Shown here in pieces: positions 11,903-23,745 of a stretch of DNA of 64,000 nucleotides; the first letter of the stretch is position 1, and each line of letters starts with the position of its first letter. The stretch is from Anodontia alba (Eukaryota; Mollusca; Bivalvia; Lucinida; Lucinidae). Under the pieces are notes generated by a model. The model searched no databases. It saw only the letters and a program-made list of their open reading frames with translations, and was not told where the DNA came from. A program made the position numbers and the translations under genes. The stretch covers positions 63,880,514 to 63,944,513 of the forward strand of contig OZ024823.1 of NCBI GenBank assembly GCA_964016985.1. Direction: 5' to 3'.

Positions 11903-13040
11903 TTATGTCCCCGCCATTTTCAATGGGGGCGCATATAGTATCACCGCTGTCTGTACGCCCGTCCGTCCCGAACGTAACACAAATGGTTTCCGTGCGATAT
12001 TTTTTGAAAGGATTGGTGTATTGGATTGAAATTTTATACACAGATATATAATCATAAAATGTAGATGAAGTTCGATTTAGGGTAAAATCCACTAATTATT
12101 TTGGGAATTATGGCCCTTTTTAACTTTGAAAAATTTTCAACTTTGAAAAATGCTTTCCGTGCAATATCTTTTGAAAGGATTGGTGTATTGGATTGAAATT
12201 TTATACACAGGTATATAATCATAAAATGTAGGTCAAGTTCGATTTAGAGTAGAATCCACATATTATTTTGGGAGTTATGGCCTTTTTTCAACTTTGAAAA
12301 ATGGTTTCTGTTCCGTAACTTTTGAAAAGATTAGTGTATTGGATTCATATTTTAACATAATTATACAATATAGGTCAAGTTCGATTTAGGGTAAAATCCA
12401 CCAATTATTTTTGGAGTTACGGCCCTTTTTCAATGTTGAAAAATAGTTGAAAAATGGTTTCAGTTCGATATCTTTTGAATAGATTATTGTATTGGATTCA
12501 CCTTTGAAAAATGCTTTCCGTGCAATATCTTTTGAAAGGATTGGTGTATTGGATTCAAATTTTATACACAGGTATATTATCATAAAATGTAGGTCAAGCT
12601 CGATTTAGGGTAAAATCCACCAATTATTTTGGGAGTTACGGCCCTTTTTCAACTTCGGAAAATGGTTTTCGTTCCATAACTTTTGAAAAGATTAGTGAAT
12701 TGAATTCATATTTTATACACAAGCATATAATTATAAAATATAGGTCAAGTTTGATTTATGGTAAAATGCACCAATTATTTTTGGAGTTACGGCCCTTTTT
12801 CACCTTCAAAAGATGTTTTCCTTCCGATATTTTTTAAAAAAGATTGATTTGTGTATTGGATTCATATTTTATACATAGGTTTATAATCATAAAATATGGT
12901 CAAGTTCGATTTAGGGTAAAATCTGCCAATTATTATAAGAGTTATGGCCCTTTTTTCAACTTCAATTTTTGCAAAATGCCTGTGTGTGGGTGAGGATAAC
13001 CCTGGGCGGGGGCATCTGTGTCATACTGACACATTTCTAG
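11903..13040 (+). mobile_element. Helitron/Helentron-like element, core H, CTAG end
   Basis: The head at 11903 (TTATGTCCCCGCC, ATTTTCAAT, GGGGGCGCATA) leads into CGCCCGTCCGTCC. About seven units near 150 bp follow, with GGTGTATTGGATT and TTCGATTTAGGGTAAAATCC. The tail GGGCGGGGGCAT near 13010 mirrors the head TGTCCCCGCC. A TGTGTCATACTGACACA hairpin is followed by TTTCTAG at 13034-13040. CTAG after a hairpin is the canonical Helitron 3' end. Confidence 0.75.
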
Positions 13041-13584
13041 TTTCTAAAAGTAAAATGTGAACATCAAGAACCGATGCAATTATATCTACTTTAAGTCCAC
13101 AATTTCAAAAGGAAAGTCAGAGGCTTACAATTAACCTACAGGATAACCCAAAACAAATTAATCATTTAAGCTATTGTTTTAAATTGTAAAATTAGTTCTT
13201 ACCGAAATTAAGCACGTGTTTTTTCGCGAGATATTTGGCGAAAATATCTTAGCTGCGATTATGGTATTTTTTTTTTTTGTCATTTGCTGTTGCAAAATTT
13301 GAGTCCATGCCAATTTTGGTTATACAATGCAAATGCAAATGAAAACTTTAAGTCTGTCTTATTGCAGTTTAATGATATTGCACACATGCTAAAGGTACAA
13401 ACTGTTAGGATTTTAAAGACTATATGCATTCATTAAAGAATTAGAGATATGTTTGCATTACTTATTGAATGACCCGTGTAATACTGAGCTTCCCAACAAA
13501 GTTTTGCTGCCATCATATTTAATTTTAAGTAAACACATATTTGGACAGTCCAAACTGATTAAAACCACATGTGAATAAAATGTA
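13041..13584 (+). other. Unassigned intronic sequence
   Basis: AT-rich sequence with no recognised exon or repeat. Confidence 0.4.
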
Positions 13585-13747
13585 AGGCCAATTGACTTGA
13601 AACTTGGTAGGAAGCATCAGGGTGACTTGTAGATCAAACAAGCAAATTCCATAGGGAATTTATGTCCCCCGCCTTATTTTTATTTGAGCTGTTAAAAATG
13701 GGTAAGTTAACCAGAGGACCATTGGTGATGTATCACTTACCTAAGTA

Positions 13748-14340
13748 GTGATAAAAAATAATTTCAGGATTCTGAAAAAACCACATGCATATCTTCAGAC
13801 CATCCTTAAAGCACCTGTAAAGTTTCAAAAGGATCGGCTTAAAATTGTGGTAGGAGTTACGGGGACAAGGTACCTACTCCCTATACGCTTCTGTAGTATT
13901 AGAACTCAAAAAATGTCTAAGTTAAAAATGTGGAAAAAGTGATAAAGAATTATTTCAGGATTCTGAAAAAACCACATGCATATCTTCAGGCCATCCTAAA
14001 AGCCCATGTAAAGTTTCAAAAGGATCGGCAAAAAACTGTGGGAAGAGTTAAAGGGACAAGGTACCTACTCCCTATACACTTCTGTAATATTAGAACTCAA
14101 AAAATGTCTAAGTTAAAAATGTGGAAAAAGTGATAAAAAATTATTTCAGGATTCTGAAAAATCCACATGCATATCTTCAGGCCATCCTAAAAGCCTGTGT
14201 AAAGTTTCAAAAGGATTGGCCAAAAACTGTGGGAGGAGTTAAGGGGACGAGGTACCTACTCCCTATAGACTTCTGTAATATTAGAACTCAAAAAATGTCT
14301 AAGTTCAAAATGTGTAAAAAGTGATAAAAAATAATTTCAG
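13748..14340 (+). repeat. Three tandem units of about 191 bp
   Basis: Units start near 13748, 13939 and 14130. Each contains GATTCTGAAAAAACCACATG, AAAGTTTCAAAAGGAT, GGTACCTACTCCCTATA and AGAACTCAAAAAATGTCTAA. Each is open in one frame, but the frames are products of the repeat. Inverted copies occur in the right half of the element. Confidence 0.85.
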
Positions 14341-14685
14341 GATTCTGAAAAAACCACCTTTTGAAACTTTACATGGGCTTTTAGGATGGCCTGAAGATAT
14401 GCATGTGGATTTTTCAGAATCCTGAAATAATTTTTTATCACTTTTTCCGCATTTTTAAGTAGTTGTGGTCATGGTACCAAAGCCGTAATCCAAACTCATA
14501 AATCCATAAACGAATGATGAATCAGAATGTTCAGACCAACAGACATGGACCCCAGAACAAAGGGTGTAATCAGGCGTCCGCGGATAGTAAGCATTACTTG
14601 GTAAGCAAGCTTCGCCCACCATGCCCATAGGCTTGAACGAAGGAAATATCGGTAGAAGCGTATGTCCGGGATTTGGGAAGTCTAC

Positions 14686-16080
14686 TTATGGCGCGTCACT
14701 GGTAAAAACATCAGAAACAATTCTGGAAACTGCCACATTGTAGGGATTGACTAGATCATGATGTCTCCCATAGAACTTCTTAAGTGTTGCTACCAGTTTG
14801 GTTTTTTGATACCCCTGGCTCAACAACTTTGTAGTGAGCACTTTCCCACGCTCCATGAAATCCTGATAATTTGAACAGGTTCTGGCATAACGGATTAACT
14901 GTGAAATGTAAATGCCGTATGTTGGTGCAGAAGGGATATTACTGCTCAGGAATGGAAAGTTAACAATGAGAAAATTGAAGTCATCCCGTTTGTCGTAAAG
15001 CCTAGTAGTAAGCTTTCCATTGTCAATGTAGAGATAACAATCCAAGTATGAGGAGGAGGCTGCAGTCTCCGTTGTTTCCTTTATTTCAAGTTCACGTGGA
15101 TAGATGAATTCTAAATACTCTGCAAATTTTGTGTTTTTCAGAGACAATACATCATCTATATATCTGTAGGTGAAATTGAATAATTGTGCGAGGTGTTTCT
15201 TGCCTGCTTGGAGGAGACTTTGTACAAACTCCGCCTCATACGAGTATAAAAACAAGTCGGCAAGTAACGGTGCACAGTTAGTGCCCATCGGTATGCTGAT
15301 TGTTTGCTGAAATATCCGACCGCCGAACTCCGCAAAAATATTGTCGATTAGATATTCCAGTATCTTTATGACATCTGCATCTGAGTATTTTTATGGCGCA
15401 TCAGAGTGATCCCGAACGAAGTATGTGTCTTTGTAGCCATTGACAACAAACTGAAATCGACGGTTACCATTCTTGTGGAAGAAAAACTGGTTGATAATTG
15501 CCTTTAATTTAGATTTCAGTTTATCATGAGGAATAGTAGTGTAAAGAGTAGAGAAATCGAAAGATTTTATACTGTTGATTTAATGAAGAGATTGTGCCTT
15601 TAGGTTTTCTAAGAGCTCTTTGGAGTTTTTCAGGATCCACATCTGATTAACACCACTTCTGGCATATGCAGTGTCACAATACTTCTGAAGGCCTTCTTTA
15701 ACTGCGGTTAGTATTCGTGTTTGAATCTGAGAAAGAGGCTTGGTTGAGCACTTAGCTGAACCCGCAATATATCTCTGCTTGTAGGAATCCAGTACAGTTT
15801 GGGAAGGTCAATATCTTCCTCTGGGAGGGAAATTCCAAATGTCAGCATCACCGAATGGTGGTTTTGTAGAATTTCTTCCTTGGACATAGCAGTAAGATTA
15901 TATATAGGGTTTCCGGTCATGGTACTCATACCAAGCTCTTCCATTAAGCAGTTTATATAGTGTGTTTTGCAAACAAACACAATGTTGTTAGATGCCTTGT
16001 CGGCTGGAACAACGACAAACAGCTAACTCAGCAGCAACATCTTGATCATCAAACACTGATTCATGTTAGCAAGACATGGT
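14686..16080 (-). pseudogene. Decayed reverse transcriptase, Penelope-like (tentative)
   Basis: Reading the - strand: VVVPADKASNNIVFVCK (near 16010-15960); an N-terminal stretch to about 15708; FDFSTLYTTIPHDKL (RT motif A, near 15560); IPMGTNCAPLLADLFLYS (motif B', near 15290-15240); YRYIDDVLSL (motif C, YIDD, near 15165); then YDKRDDFNFLIVNFPF and KFYGRHHDLV; stop at 14686. At least two in-frame stops occur between motif A and motif B' flanks (near 15575 and 15392), and frames shift upstream, so it cannot yield a full protein. The MGTxxAP...ADLF pattern and VPADK start resemble Penelope-like RTs. No GIY-YIG endonuclease was seen. The last 200 codons are intact. LINE-like alternatives are less likely. 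Confidence 0.75.
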
Positions 16081-16329
16081 TCTGCTGAGTACTGAGACAC
16101 GTCTCTTTACCAAGGACATTACCGATTTAACCCATTAACTTAGACATTTTTTGAGTTCTAATATTACAGAAGTATATAGGGAGTAGGTACCTTGTCCCCT
16201 TAACTCCTCCCACAGTTTTTGGCCGATACTTTTGAAACTTTACATAGGCTTTTAGGATGGCCTGAAGATATGCATGTGGTTTTTCAGAATCCTGAAATAA
16301 TATTTTATCACTTTTTTCGCATTTTTAAC

Positions 16330-16800
16330 TTAGTCTTTGTTTATTATAGTGATTAATTTGATTTTTATGTTTTCGCTTTGATACATTGACTGAGTTGGGA
16401 GCCTTTATGCGAACCGAATTTTTATGTGTTTCTGTATTAAGAGTAGCATCGGGACCCAGGGTGAAGTTAGCTAGCTGTAAAAGTGCTTTAAACCCCCCGG
16501 TGGTTTGCTCTACTGACCGTTCTAAGGCGGTGGTCCCGGTGTTAGTCTTACTCTTTGTTGCTTTGTGGTTTATTCTACAAGGCGATTTGTTGTATGTCGT
16601 TCCGTGTGTCATTTTGTTCTTGTGTTTTTCAGTCCTTTTAGTATTGCGATTACCTCGCTTGGGGAAGAGAGAGCTAATCTTAGTGCTTTTTGTACGGTTT
16701 GTGCTTGTTTGGATTTGTCGGTTTCCTCTTCCTCTTGGGGTCTGGGAAGAGCTGCGGTTTGTGATTGTGGCACTCCCTGGACTTTTCTCTTACCTTTTTT
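16330..16800. repeat. Repeated block X, second copy near 27020
   Basis: GCTAGCTGTAAAAGTGCTTT through GTGGCACTCCCTGGACTTTT (about 16460-16800) recurs at 27025-27370 in the same orientation. On the - strand it lies upstream of the RT and reads a Lys/Arg-rich peptide (for example PDPKRKRKPTNPNKHK), so it may be the 5' region of the same retroelement. The + strand frame is hydrophobic and probably incidental. Confidence 0.65.
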
Positions 16801-17101
16801 TTTTTAGACATTTTTTGAGTTCTCATACTACAGAAGCGTATAGGGAGTAGGTACCTTGTCCCCGTAACTCCTACCACAGTTTTAAGCCATCCTTTTGAAA
16901 CTTTGCAGGTGCTTTAATGATGGTCTGAAGATATGCATGTGTTTTTTTTCAGAATCCTGAAATTATTTTTTATCACTGGTTTCCTGCTTCAATACTTAGG
17001 TAAGTGATACAGGACCAATGGTCCCCTGGTTAACTTACCCATTTTTAACAGCTCAAATAAAAATAAGGCGGGGGACATAAATTCCCTATGGAATTTGCTT
17101 G

Positions 17102-18240
17102 TTGCTTCTTCTCCTGAAATGTAAGGCCAATTGACTTGAAATTTGGTAGGTAGCATCAGGGTGATTTGTACATCAAAAATAGCTAAAATTGTTCCGTTCC
17201 AAAATCGAAGATGGCCACCAGGGCAGCCATCTTGAAAATCTATTTTTCACTTCTTCTTAACTGAAAAGCCTATTAATTTGAAACTTGGAAGGAAGCATTG
17301 GGGTAACTTGCAGATCAAAAATAGCTAAAATTGTTCTGATTAGATATCCAAGATGGCCACCATGGCAGCCATCTTTAAAATCTATTTTTAGCTTCTTCTC
17401 CTGAAATAAATGGCCAGTTGACTCAAAACTTGGTAGGAAGCATCAGGGTGTCTTGTAGATCAAAATTTAGCTAAAATCGTTCCGATCGGAAATCCAAGAT
17501 GGCCACCGGGGCCGCCACCTTGAAAATCTATTTTTTGCTTCTCCTCCTGAACAGGAAGGCCATTTGGCTTGAAACTTGGTAGAAAGCATCAGGGTGACTT
17601 GTAGAGCAAAAATAGTTAAAATTGTTCTGATTAGAAATCCAGGATGGCCTCCATGGCAGCCATCTTGAAAATCTATTTTTGCTTCTTCTCCTGAACCAAA
17701 TGGCCAATTGACTTGGAACTTGGTAGGAAGCATCAGGGTGACCTGTAGATCAAAAATAGCTAAAATCGTTCTGATCCTAAACCCAAGACTTGAAATCTAT
17801 TGTTTGCTTCTTCTCCTGAACCGAAAGGCCAAATGACTTGAAACTTGGTAGGAAGCATCAGAATGACTTGTACATCAAAAATAGCTTAAGTTGTTCTGAT
17901 TGGAAATCCAAGATTGCCGCCATGGCAGCCATCTTTAAAATTTATTTTTAGCTTCTTCTCCTGAAATGAAAGCCCAATTGACTTGAAACTTGGTAGGAAG
18001 CATCAGGATGACATTTAGATGAAAAATAGCTAAAATCATTTGATCGGAAATTCAAGATGGCCGCCGTTGCCGCCACCTTGAAAATCTAGTTTTTGCTTCT
18101 TCTCCTGAACCAACAGGCCAACTGACTTGAAACTTGGTAGAATTCATTGGGATGACTTGTAGAAAAAAAAATTACAAAAAATCATTCCAATCAGAAATCC
18201 AAGATGGCCGCCATGACCACCACCTTGAAAATCTATTTTT
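17102..18240 (+). repeat. Core C tandem array, headless
   Basis: About eight units near 145 bp with CCAATTGACTTGAAACTTGG, GGTAGGAAGCATCAGGGTGA and AAGATGGCCGCCATGGC-type palindromes. One partial unit lies on the other side of the inverted-terminus element (13585-13638). It runs directly into the next head at 18241. Confidence 0.85.
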
Positions 18241-19617
18241 AGCTCACCAGTGCTCATGGTGAGCTATTGTGGTCAGTCAATGTCCGTCATCCGTTGTCCG
18301 TCGTGCGGCGTCAACAATTGCTTTAAAAGCCTACTCCTCCTACACCCCTGGGCCAAGTGACTCGATACTTGGTAGGAAGCATTGGGGTAACTTGTAGATC
18401 AAAAATAGCTAAAATCATTCTGATCGGAAATCTAAGATGGCCGCCATACCATCTTGAAAATCTATTTTTCACTTCTTCTCCTGAACCGAAAGGCCAATTG
18501 ACTCCACGCTAGAAAGCATCGGGGTGACTTGTAGATCAAAATTAGCTAAAATCATGCCGATCGGAAATCCAAGATGGCTGCCTTGGCAGCCATCTTGAAA
18601 ATCTATTTTTCGCTTCCTCTCCTAAAGCCAAAAGCCAATTGACTCGAAACTTGTTCGAAGCATTGGGGTGACTTATAGATCAAATATAGCTAAAATTGTT
18701 CCAATCAGAAATCCAAGATGGCCGTCATAGCAGCCGTCTTGAAAATCTATTTTTCGCTTCTTCTCCTGAACCGAAAGGCCATTTGACTCCAAACTTGCTA
18801 GGAAGCATCGGGGTGACTTGTAGATCAAAAATAGCTAAAATCGTTCTGATCGGAAATCTAAGATGGCCGCCATGGCCACCATCTTGAAAATCTATTTTTC
18901 GCTTCTTCTCCTAAACCCAAAAGCCAACTGACTCCAAACTTGCTAGGCAGCATTGGGGTGATAGATCAAAAAAAGCTAAAATTGTACCGGTTGGAAATCA
19001 AAGATGGCCTCCATCTTGAAAATCTATTTTTCGCTTCTTCTGCTGAACAGAAAGGCTTATTGACTTCAAATTAGGTAGGAAGCATCGAGGTGACTTTTAG
19101 ATAAAAAATAGCTAACATCATGCTGATCGGAAATAATCCACGATGGCCGCCATGACAGCCATCTTGAAAATCTATTTTTCGCTTCTTCTCCTTAACCCAA
19201 AAGCCAATTGACTCCAAACTTGGTAGGAAGCATTGGGGTGACATATAGATTGAAAATAGCTAAAATCATCCCTATCGGAAATCCAAGATGGCCACCTTGG
19301 CAGACATCTTGAAAATCTATTTTTTGCATCTTCTTCTGAACTGAAAGGCCAATTGACTCGAAATTTGGTAGGAAGCATTGTGATGATTTGTAGATCAAAA
19401 ATAGCTAAAATTGTCTCGATCAGAAATCCAATATGGCTGCCTTGGCGGCCATCTTGAAAATCTATTTTTCGCTTCTTCTTCTAAACTGAAAAAGCCAATT
19501 GACTTGAAACTTGGTAGGAATCATCAGGTTGACTTATAGGTCAAAAATAGCTAAATTCTTTCTGATCCAAGGAAATCCAAGATGTCTGCCATGGCGGCCA
19601 TCTTGAAAATCTTTTTT
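18241..19617 (+). mobile_element. Helentron-like head with core C array
   Basis: The head (AGCTCACCAGTGCTCATGGT, then GAGCTATTGTGGTCAGTCAA) and a CCGTCGTGCGGCGTC block are followed by nine or so core C units. No tail precedes the next head at 19618, so the 3' end is missing or shared with the downstream element. Confidence 0.75.
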
Positions 19618-21513
19618 AGCTCACCTGAGCTCATGGTGAGCTATTGTGATCACTCACCGTCCGTCCTCGTCGTCATCGTCCGGATGTCCGTCCATCCACA
19701 ATCTTTAAACAACATCTCCTCCTAAACCACTGGTGGGAATTTGACCAAACTTCACAGGAATGATCCTTGGTTGGTCCTCTTTCAAAGTTGTTCAAATGGT
19801 TCCAGTTCATTCTATATCTAGGTCACAGGAGCTAAAAATAGGTTTTTTAATTAAAAACTTAAAAACTCTTCTTGTCCAAAACCACTGGACCGATTTCGAT
19901 ATAATTTTGCAAAAATGTTCCTTTGGTGATCCTCTACCAAGATTGTTCAAGCCATCTGGATTTGTCAAAAAACATGGCCGCTAGGGGGCAGGGCTTATTT
20001 TCCATCTATATCTATATAGAAAACTAAAAATCTTCTTGTCCGAAACCACTGGACCGAATTCAATATAATTTTGCAAAAATGTTCCTTTGGTGATCCTCTA
20101 CCAAGATTGTTCAAGCCATTTGGATTCGTCAAAAAACATGGCCGCCAGGGGGTGGGGCTTATTTTCCCTATATATCTGTATAGAAAACTTTAAAAATCTT
20201 CTTGTCAGAAACCATTGGACGGATTTCCATAATAATTTTGCAGAAATGTTCCTTTGGTGATCATCTACCAAGATTGTTCAGGCCATTTGGATTCGTCAAA
20301 AAACATAGCCGCCAGGTGGGGTCGGGGCTTATTTTCCCAATATATCTGTATAGAAAACTTTAAAAATCTTCTTGTTAGAAACCACTGGACCGATTTCAGT
20401 ATAATTTTGCAAAAATGTTCCTTTGGTGATCCTCTACCAAGATTGTTCAAGCTATTTGGATTCGTCAAAAAACATGGCAGCCAGTGGGTGGAGCTTATTT
20501 TCCCTATATAGCTACATAGAAAACTTAAAATATCTTCTTGTCAGAAACCACTGGACCGATTTCCATATAATTTTGCAGAAATGTTCCTTTGGTGATCCTC
20601 TACCAAGATTGTTCAGGCCATTTGGATTCGTCAAAAAACATAGCCGCCAGGGGGGGTCGGGGCTTATTTTCCCAATATATCTATATAGAAAAACTTGAAA
20701 AATCTTCTTGTCAGAAACCACTGGAACGATTGCAATATAATGTGGCAGAAATGTTCCTTTGGTGATCCTCTACCAAGATTGTTCAAGCCATCTGGATTCG
20801 TCAAAAAACATGGCCGCCAGGGGGCGGTGCTTATTTTCCCTATATATCTATATAGAAAAACTTGAAAAATCTTCTTGTCAGAAACCACTGGACCGATTTC
20901 ATTATAATTTGGCAAAAATGTTTCCTTGGTGACCCTCTACCAAGATTGTACAAGTAATCGTGATTTGTCAAAAAACATGGCCACCAGGGGGTGGAGCTTA
21001 TTTTCCCTATATATCTATATAGAAAACTTGAAAAAATCTTCTTGTCAGACAACACTGGACCGATTTCAATATACCTTGGCAGGAATGTTTCCTTGGTAAC
21101 CCTTTACCAAGATTGTTCAAGCCGTCATGATTTGTCAAAAAACATGGCTGGTAGGGGCGGGGCTTATTTTCCCTATATATATCTATATAGAAAACTTGAA
21201 AAAATCTTCTTGTCAGAAACCAATGAATGGATTTTGAATATAACTTGGCAGATATGTTTCCTTGGTGACCCTTTACCAAGATTGTTCAAGCTGTCATGAT
21301 TTGTCAAAAAACATGGCTGGTAGGGGGCGGGGCTTATTTTCCCCGTATATCTACATAGAAAACTTTAATGATCTTCTTGTCAGAAACCACTGGACTGATT
21401 TCAATTTAACATTGCAGAAATGTTTCTTATGTAACCCTCTATCAAGGTTATGCCAGCCGTCATGATTCATCAAAAAACAGGGCCACCAGGGGGCGGGGCT
21501 TATTTTCCCTATA

Positions 21514-21833
21514 CAGTCGACTCTCGTTATCTCAAACTCCAAGGGACTCTATGAAACACTTCGAGATATCCGTACTTCGATATATCAGATTTGCGGAACT
21601 GAGGAAAACAACCACCTTTAACAGAATGAATATTAATTTGACTCCTAAGTTAGAGATATATTGAAAATATTGTGGAAAAGAGGAGAAATTGCTCCTAAGG
21701 AGCAGTTTCTCCTCTTTTCCACAATATTTTGTTGCCTGTTGGTAGATCTCTGTGTTATAACAGGGACCAGATTTTCACTTCGAGATGAGCGGATAATCGA
21801 GATAAGCGAGTTCGAGATAACGAGAGTCGACTG
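21514..21833. mobile_element. 320-bp MITE with TA target duplication (pogo/Tc1-like)
   Basis: The termini are CAGTCGACTCTCGTTATCTC and its exact inverse; they match over about 25 bp with one mismatch. TA flanks both ends (21512-21513, 21834-21835). Removing the insert and one TA restores CCCTATATATCTATATAG, the sequence of neighbouring core D units. A near-perfect palindrome of about 33-bp arms (21661-21730) sits in the middle. No transposase is encoded. Confidence 0.92.
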
Positions 21834-21967
21834 TATATCTATATAGAAAAACTTTAAAGTCTTCTTTTCAGAAACCACTGGACCGATTTCATTACAACTT
21901 GGCAAAAATGTTTCCTTGGTGACCCTCCACCAAGATTGTTCAAGTAATCATGATTTGTCAAAAAACA

Positions 21968-22273
21968 GCCGGCCTCGGTGGCTCAGTTGGATGCGCCGTC
22001 CGACTGGAGACCAGGAGGTCGCGGGTTCAACCCCCGCCGAGGTCGGCAACATTCTTTCGTGGAGATTGATCATGAAATATTTTCTAAGGTCATTCTCTCC
22101 CTTCCGCTGATTCAAGAAGGGCAGTTGTCAGTTTCTGGCGAAAGAATGTGCACAGTACTGGTTAACCGCTTAGAGGACTAAGCCTGCCCAGTAAACGTGT
22201 GGTTAGGTAAACTGACCACGCTCGACATGACCCCATTGGGTTGACTGGGCTGTAAAACCTCAACACAAACAAA
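21968..22273 (+). mobile_element. tRNA-derived SINE, full length (family 1)
   Basis: A 306-bp insert flanked by an exact 13-bp duplication TTGTCAAAAAACA (21955-21967, 22274-22286). The head is tRNA-like: A box TGGCTCAGTTGG and B box GGTTCAACCCC. The body includes GGCGAAAGAATGTGCACAGT and ends CCTCAACACAAACAAA. Core D units give the empty-site sequence. Other copies lie at 28803 and 33239. Confidence 0.93.
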
Positions 22274-23044
22274 TTGTCAAAAAACATGGCTGCTAGTGGG
22301 TGGGGCTTATTTTCCCTATATATCTATATAGAAAACTAAAAAATCTTCTTGTCAGACACCAATGGACTGATTTCAATATAACTTGGCAGGAATGTTTCTT
22401 TGGTGACCCTCTACCAAGGTTGTTCAAGCTGTCATGGTCATCAAAAAACATGGCCGCTAGGGGGCGGGGCTTATTTTTCCCTATATGTCTATATAAAAAA
22501 CTTTAAAAATCTTCTCGTAAGAAACCGTTGGACTGAGTTCAATGTAGCTTGGCAAGAATGTTGCTTTTGTGATCCTCTACCAGGATGGTCCAAGCCTTCA
22601 TGATACGTCAAAAAACATGGCCTCCAGGGGGCGGGGCTTATTTTCGGTACATATCTGTATAGAAAACTTTAAAATGCTTCTTGTCAAATACCTCCTGACC
22701 AATTTCAATAATGCTTTGGTAACCCTCTACCAAGAATGTTCAAGCAATCCTGAATTGTCAAAAAACATGCCTGCTAGGGGGTGGGGCTTATTTTCCCTCT
22801 ATATCTAAATAGAAAACTTTAAAAATCTTCTTGTCAGAAACCACTGAACTGATTTCCGTTTAACTTGGCAGGAATGTTCCTTTGGTTACCCTCTACCAAG
22901 TTTGTTCAAGCTGTCATGATTCATCATGGTTATAAAATTTATACATAAATCTGAGAGCAGTGAACTTGGCTGAAACTTCAATATTAAGTATGCAAATCTG
23001 TTTGCTCAGTTGAGCGATATAGGACCATCATGGTCCTCTTGTTT

Positions 23045-23456
23045 CACTTCTTCTCTGGAATCGAAAGGCTTATTGACTTTAAACTTGGTAGGAAGCAGCG
23101 GGGTGACTTTTAGATCAAAAATAGCTAAAATCATCCCTATTGGAAATCCAAGATGGCCGCCATGGCTGCCATCTTGTTTTATATATACTTATATAGGGAA
23201 AACCTTTAAAAATCTTTTGTCTGAAACCAGAAGGCCCTGGCATTTGATATTTGGTTACATAGCATCATCTAGTTCACTCGCCTATTCAACAATAATACAC
23301 CATGTGATCATGCTTCTGTCCAGCACACCCCAGCCTGTAATCTGAAAACATTCTTTTCAACAAATTTTAAACATACATAGTCCTAAAGTCTTTTAGAATA
23401 TACTAGAGACAATAACACTCCAGTGAGTGAATTAGGGCCCTTTGTGCCCTCTTGTT
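23045..23456 (+). repeat. Core C fragment and second tail-like hairpin
   Basis: One core C unit (23045-23180) leads into unassigned sequence and a tail-like AGGGCCCTTTGTGCCCTCTTGT ending near 23456. It appears to be the remnant 3' end of a separate element. Confidence 0.6.
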
Positions 23457-23745
23457 TGCTTCTTCTCCTGAACCAAAAGGCCAGTTGACTTTAAACTTGG
23501 TAGGAAGCATCAGGGTGTCTTGCAGAGCAATAATAGCTAAAGTCGTTCCGATGTAATATCCAAGATGACCGCCATGGCCACCATCTTGAAAATCTATTTT
23601 TCTCTTCTTCTCCTGAAACGAAAGGCCAGTTGACATGACACTTATTAGGAAGCATCGGGGTGATTTGTAGATCAAAAATAGCTGAAATTGTTCTGATGTG
23701 AAATCCAAGATGGTGGCCAAGGCTGACATCTGGAAAATCTTTTTT

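Larger units (their letters stand above)
13639..17101. mobile_element. 3.46-kb element with about 290-bp inverted termini
   Basis: Left end CAAGCAAATTCCATAGGGAA (13639) and right end (17101) are inverted copies. Roughly the first 74 bp look identical, and similarity continues about 290 bp (13639-13921 against 16806-17101). Inside lie three direct units of about 191 bp (13748-14340), inverted copies at 14356-14460, 16137-16325 and 16803-16985, a decayed reverse transcriptase on the - strand and a second moderately repeated block (16330-16800). It interrupts a core C array. No clean target duplication was recognised. Superfamily unknown. Confidence 0.75.
19618..23044 (+). mobile_element. Helentron-like element, core D array
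   Basis: The head at 19618 (AGCTCACCTGAGCTCATGGT) is followed by CACCGTCCGTCC. About 15 units near 166 bp follow, with GAAACCACTGGACCGATTTC, GTTCAAGCCATTTGGATTCG and ATGGCCGCCAGGGGGCGGGG. The tail at about 23005-23044 contains a GGACCATCATGGTCC hairpin then TCTTGTTT. A MITE (21514-21833) and a SINE (21968-22273) are inserted. It lies in the long intron of the FERM gene. Confidence 0.85.

Noticed and set aside
16386..16850. A 154-codon hydrophobic + strand frame that looks like a membrane protein
   Set aside because: It lies in a repeated block upstream of a - strand RT, is broken in the second copy, and its complement is Lys/Arg-rich.
21968..22045. Possible functional tRNA gene
   Set aside because: A and B boxes are present, but the unit continues into a SINE body with a target duplication and recurs elsewhere.
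19760..22810. Many open frames of 60-110 codons in core D and other arrays
   Set aside because: They are the same peptide repeated with unit period, on both strands, without start context or splice logic; products of tandem repeats.
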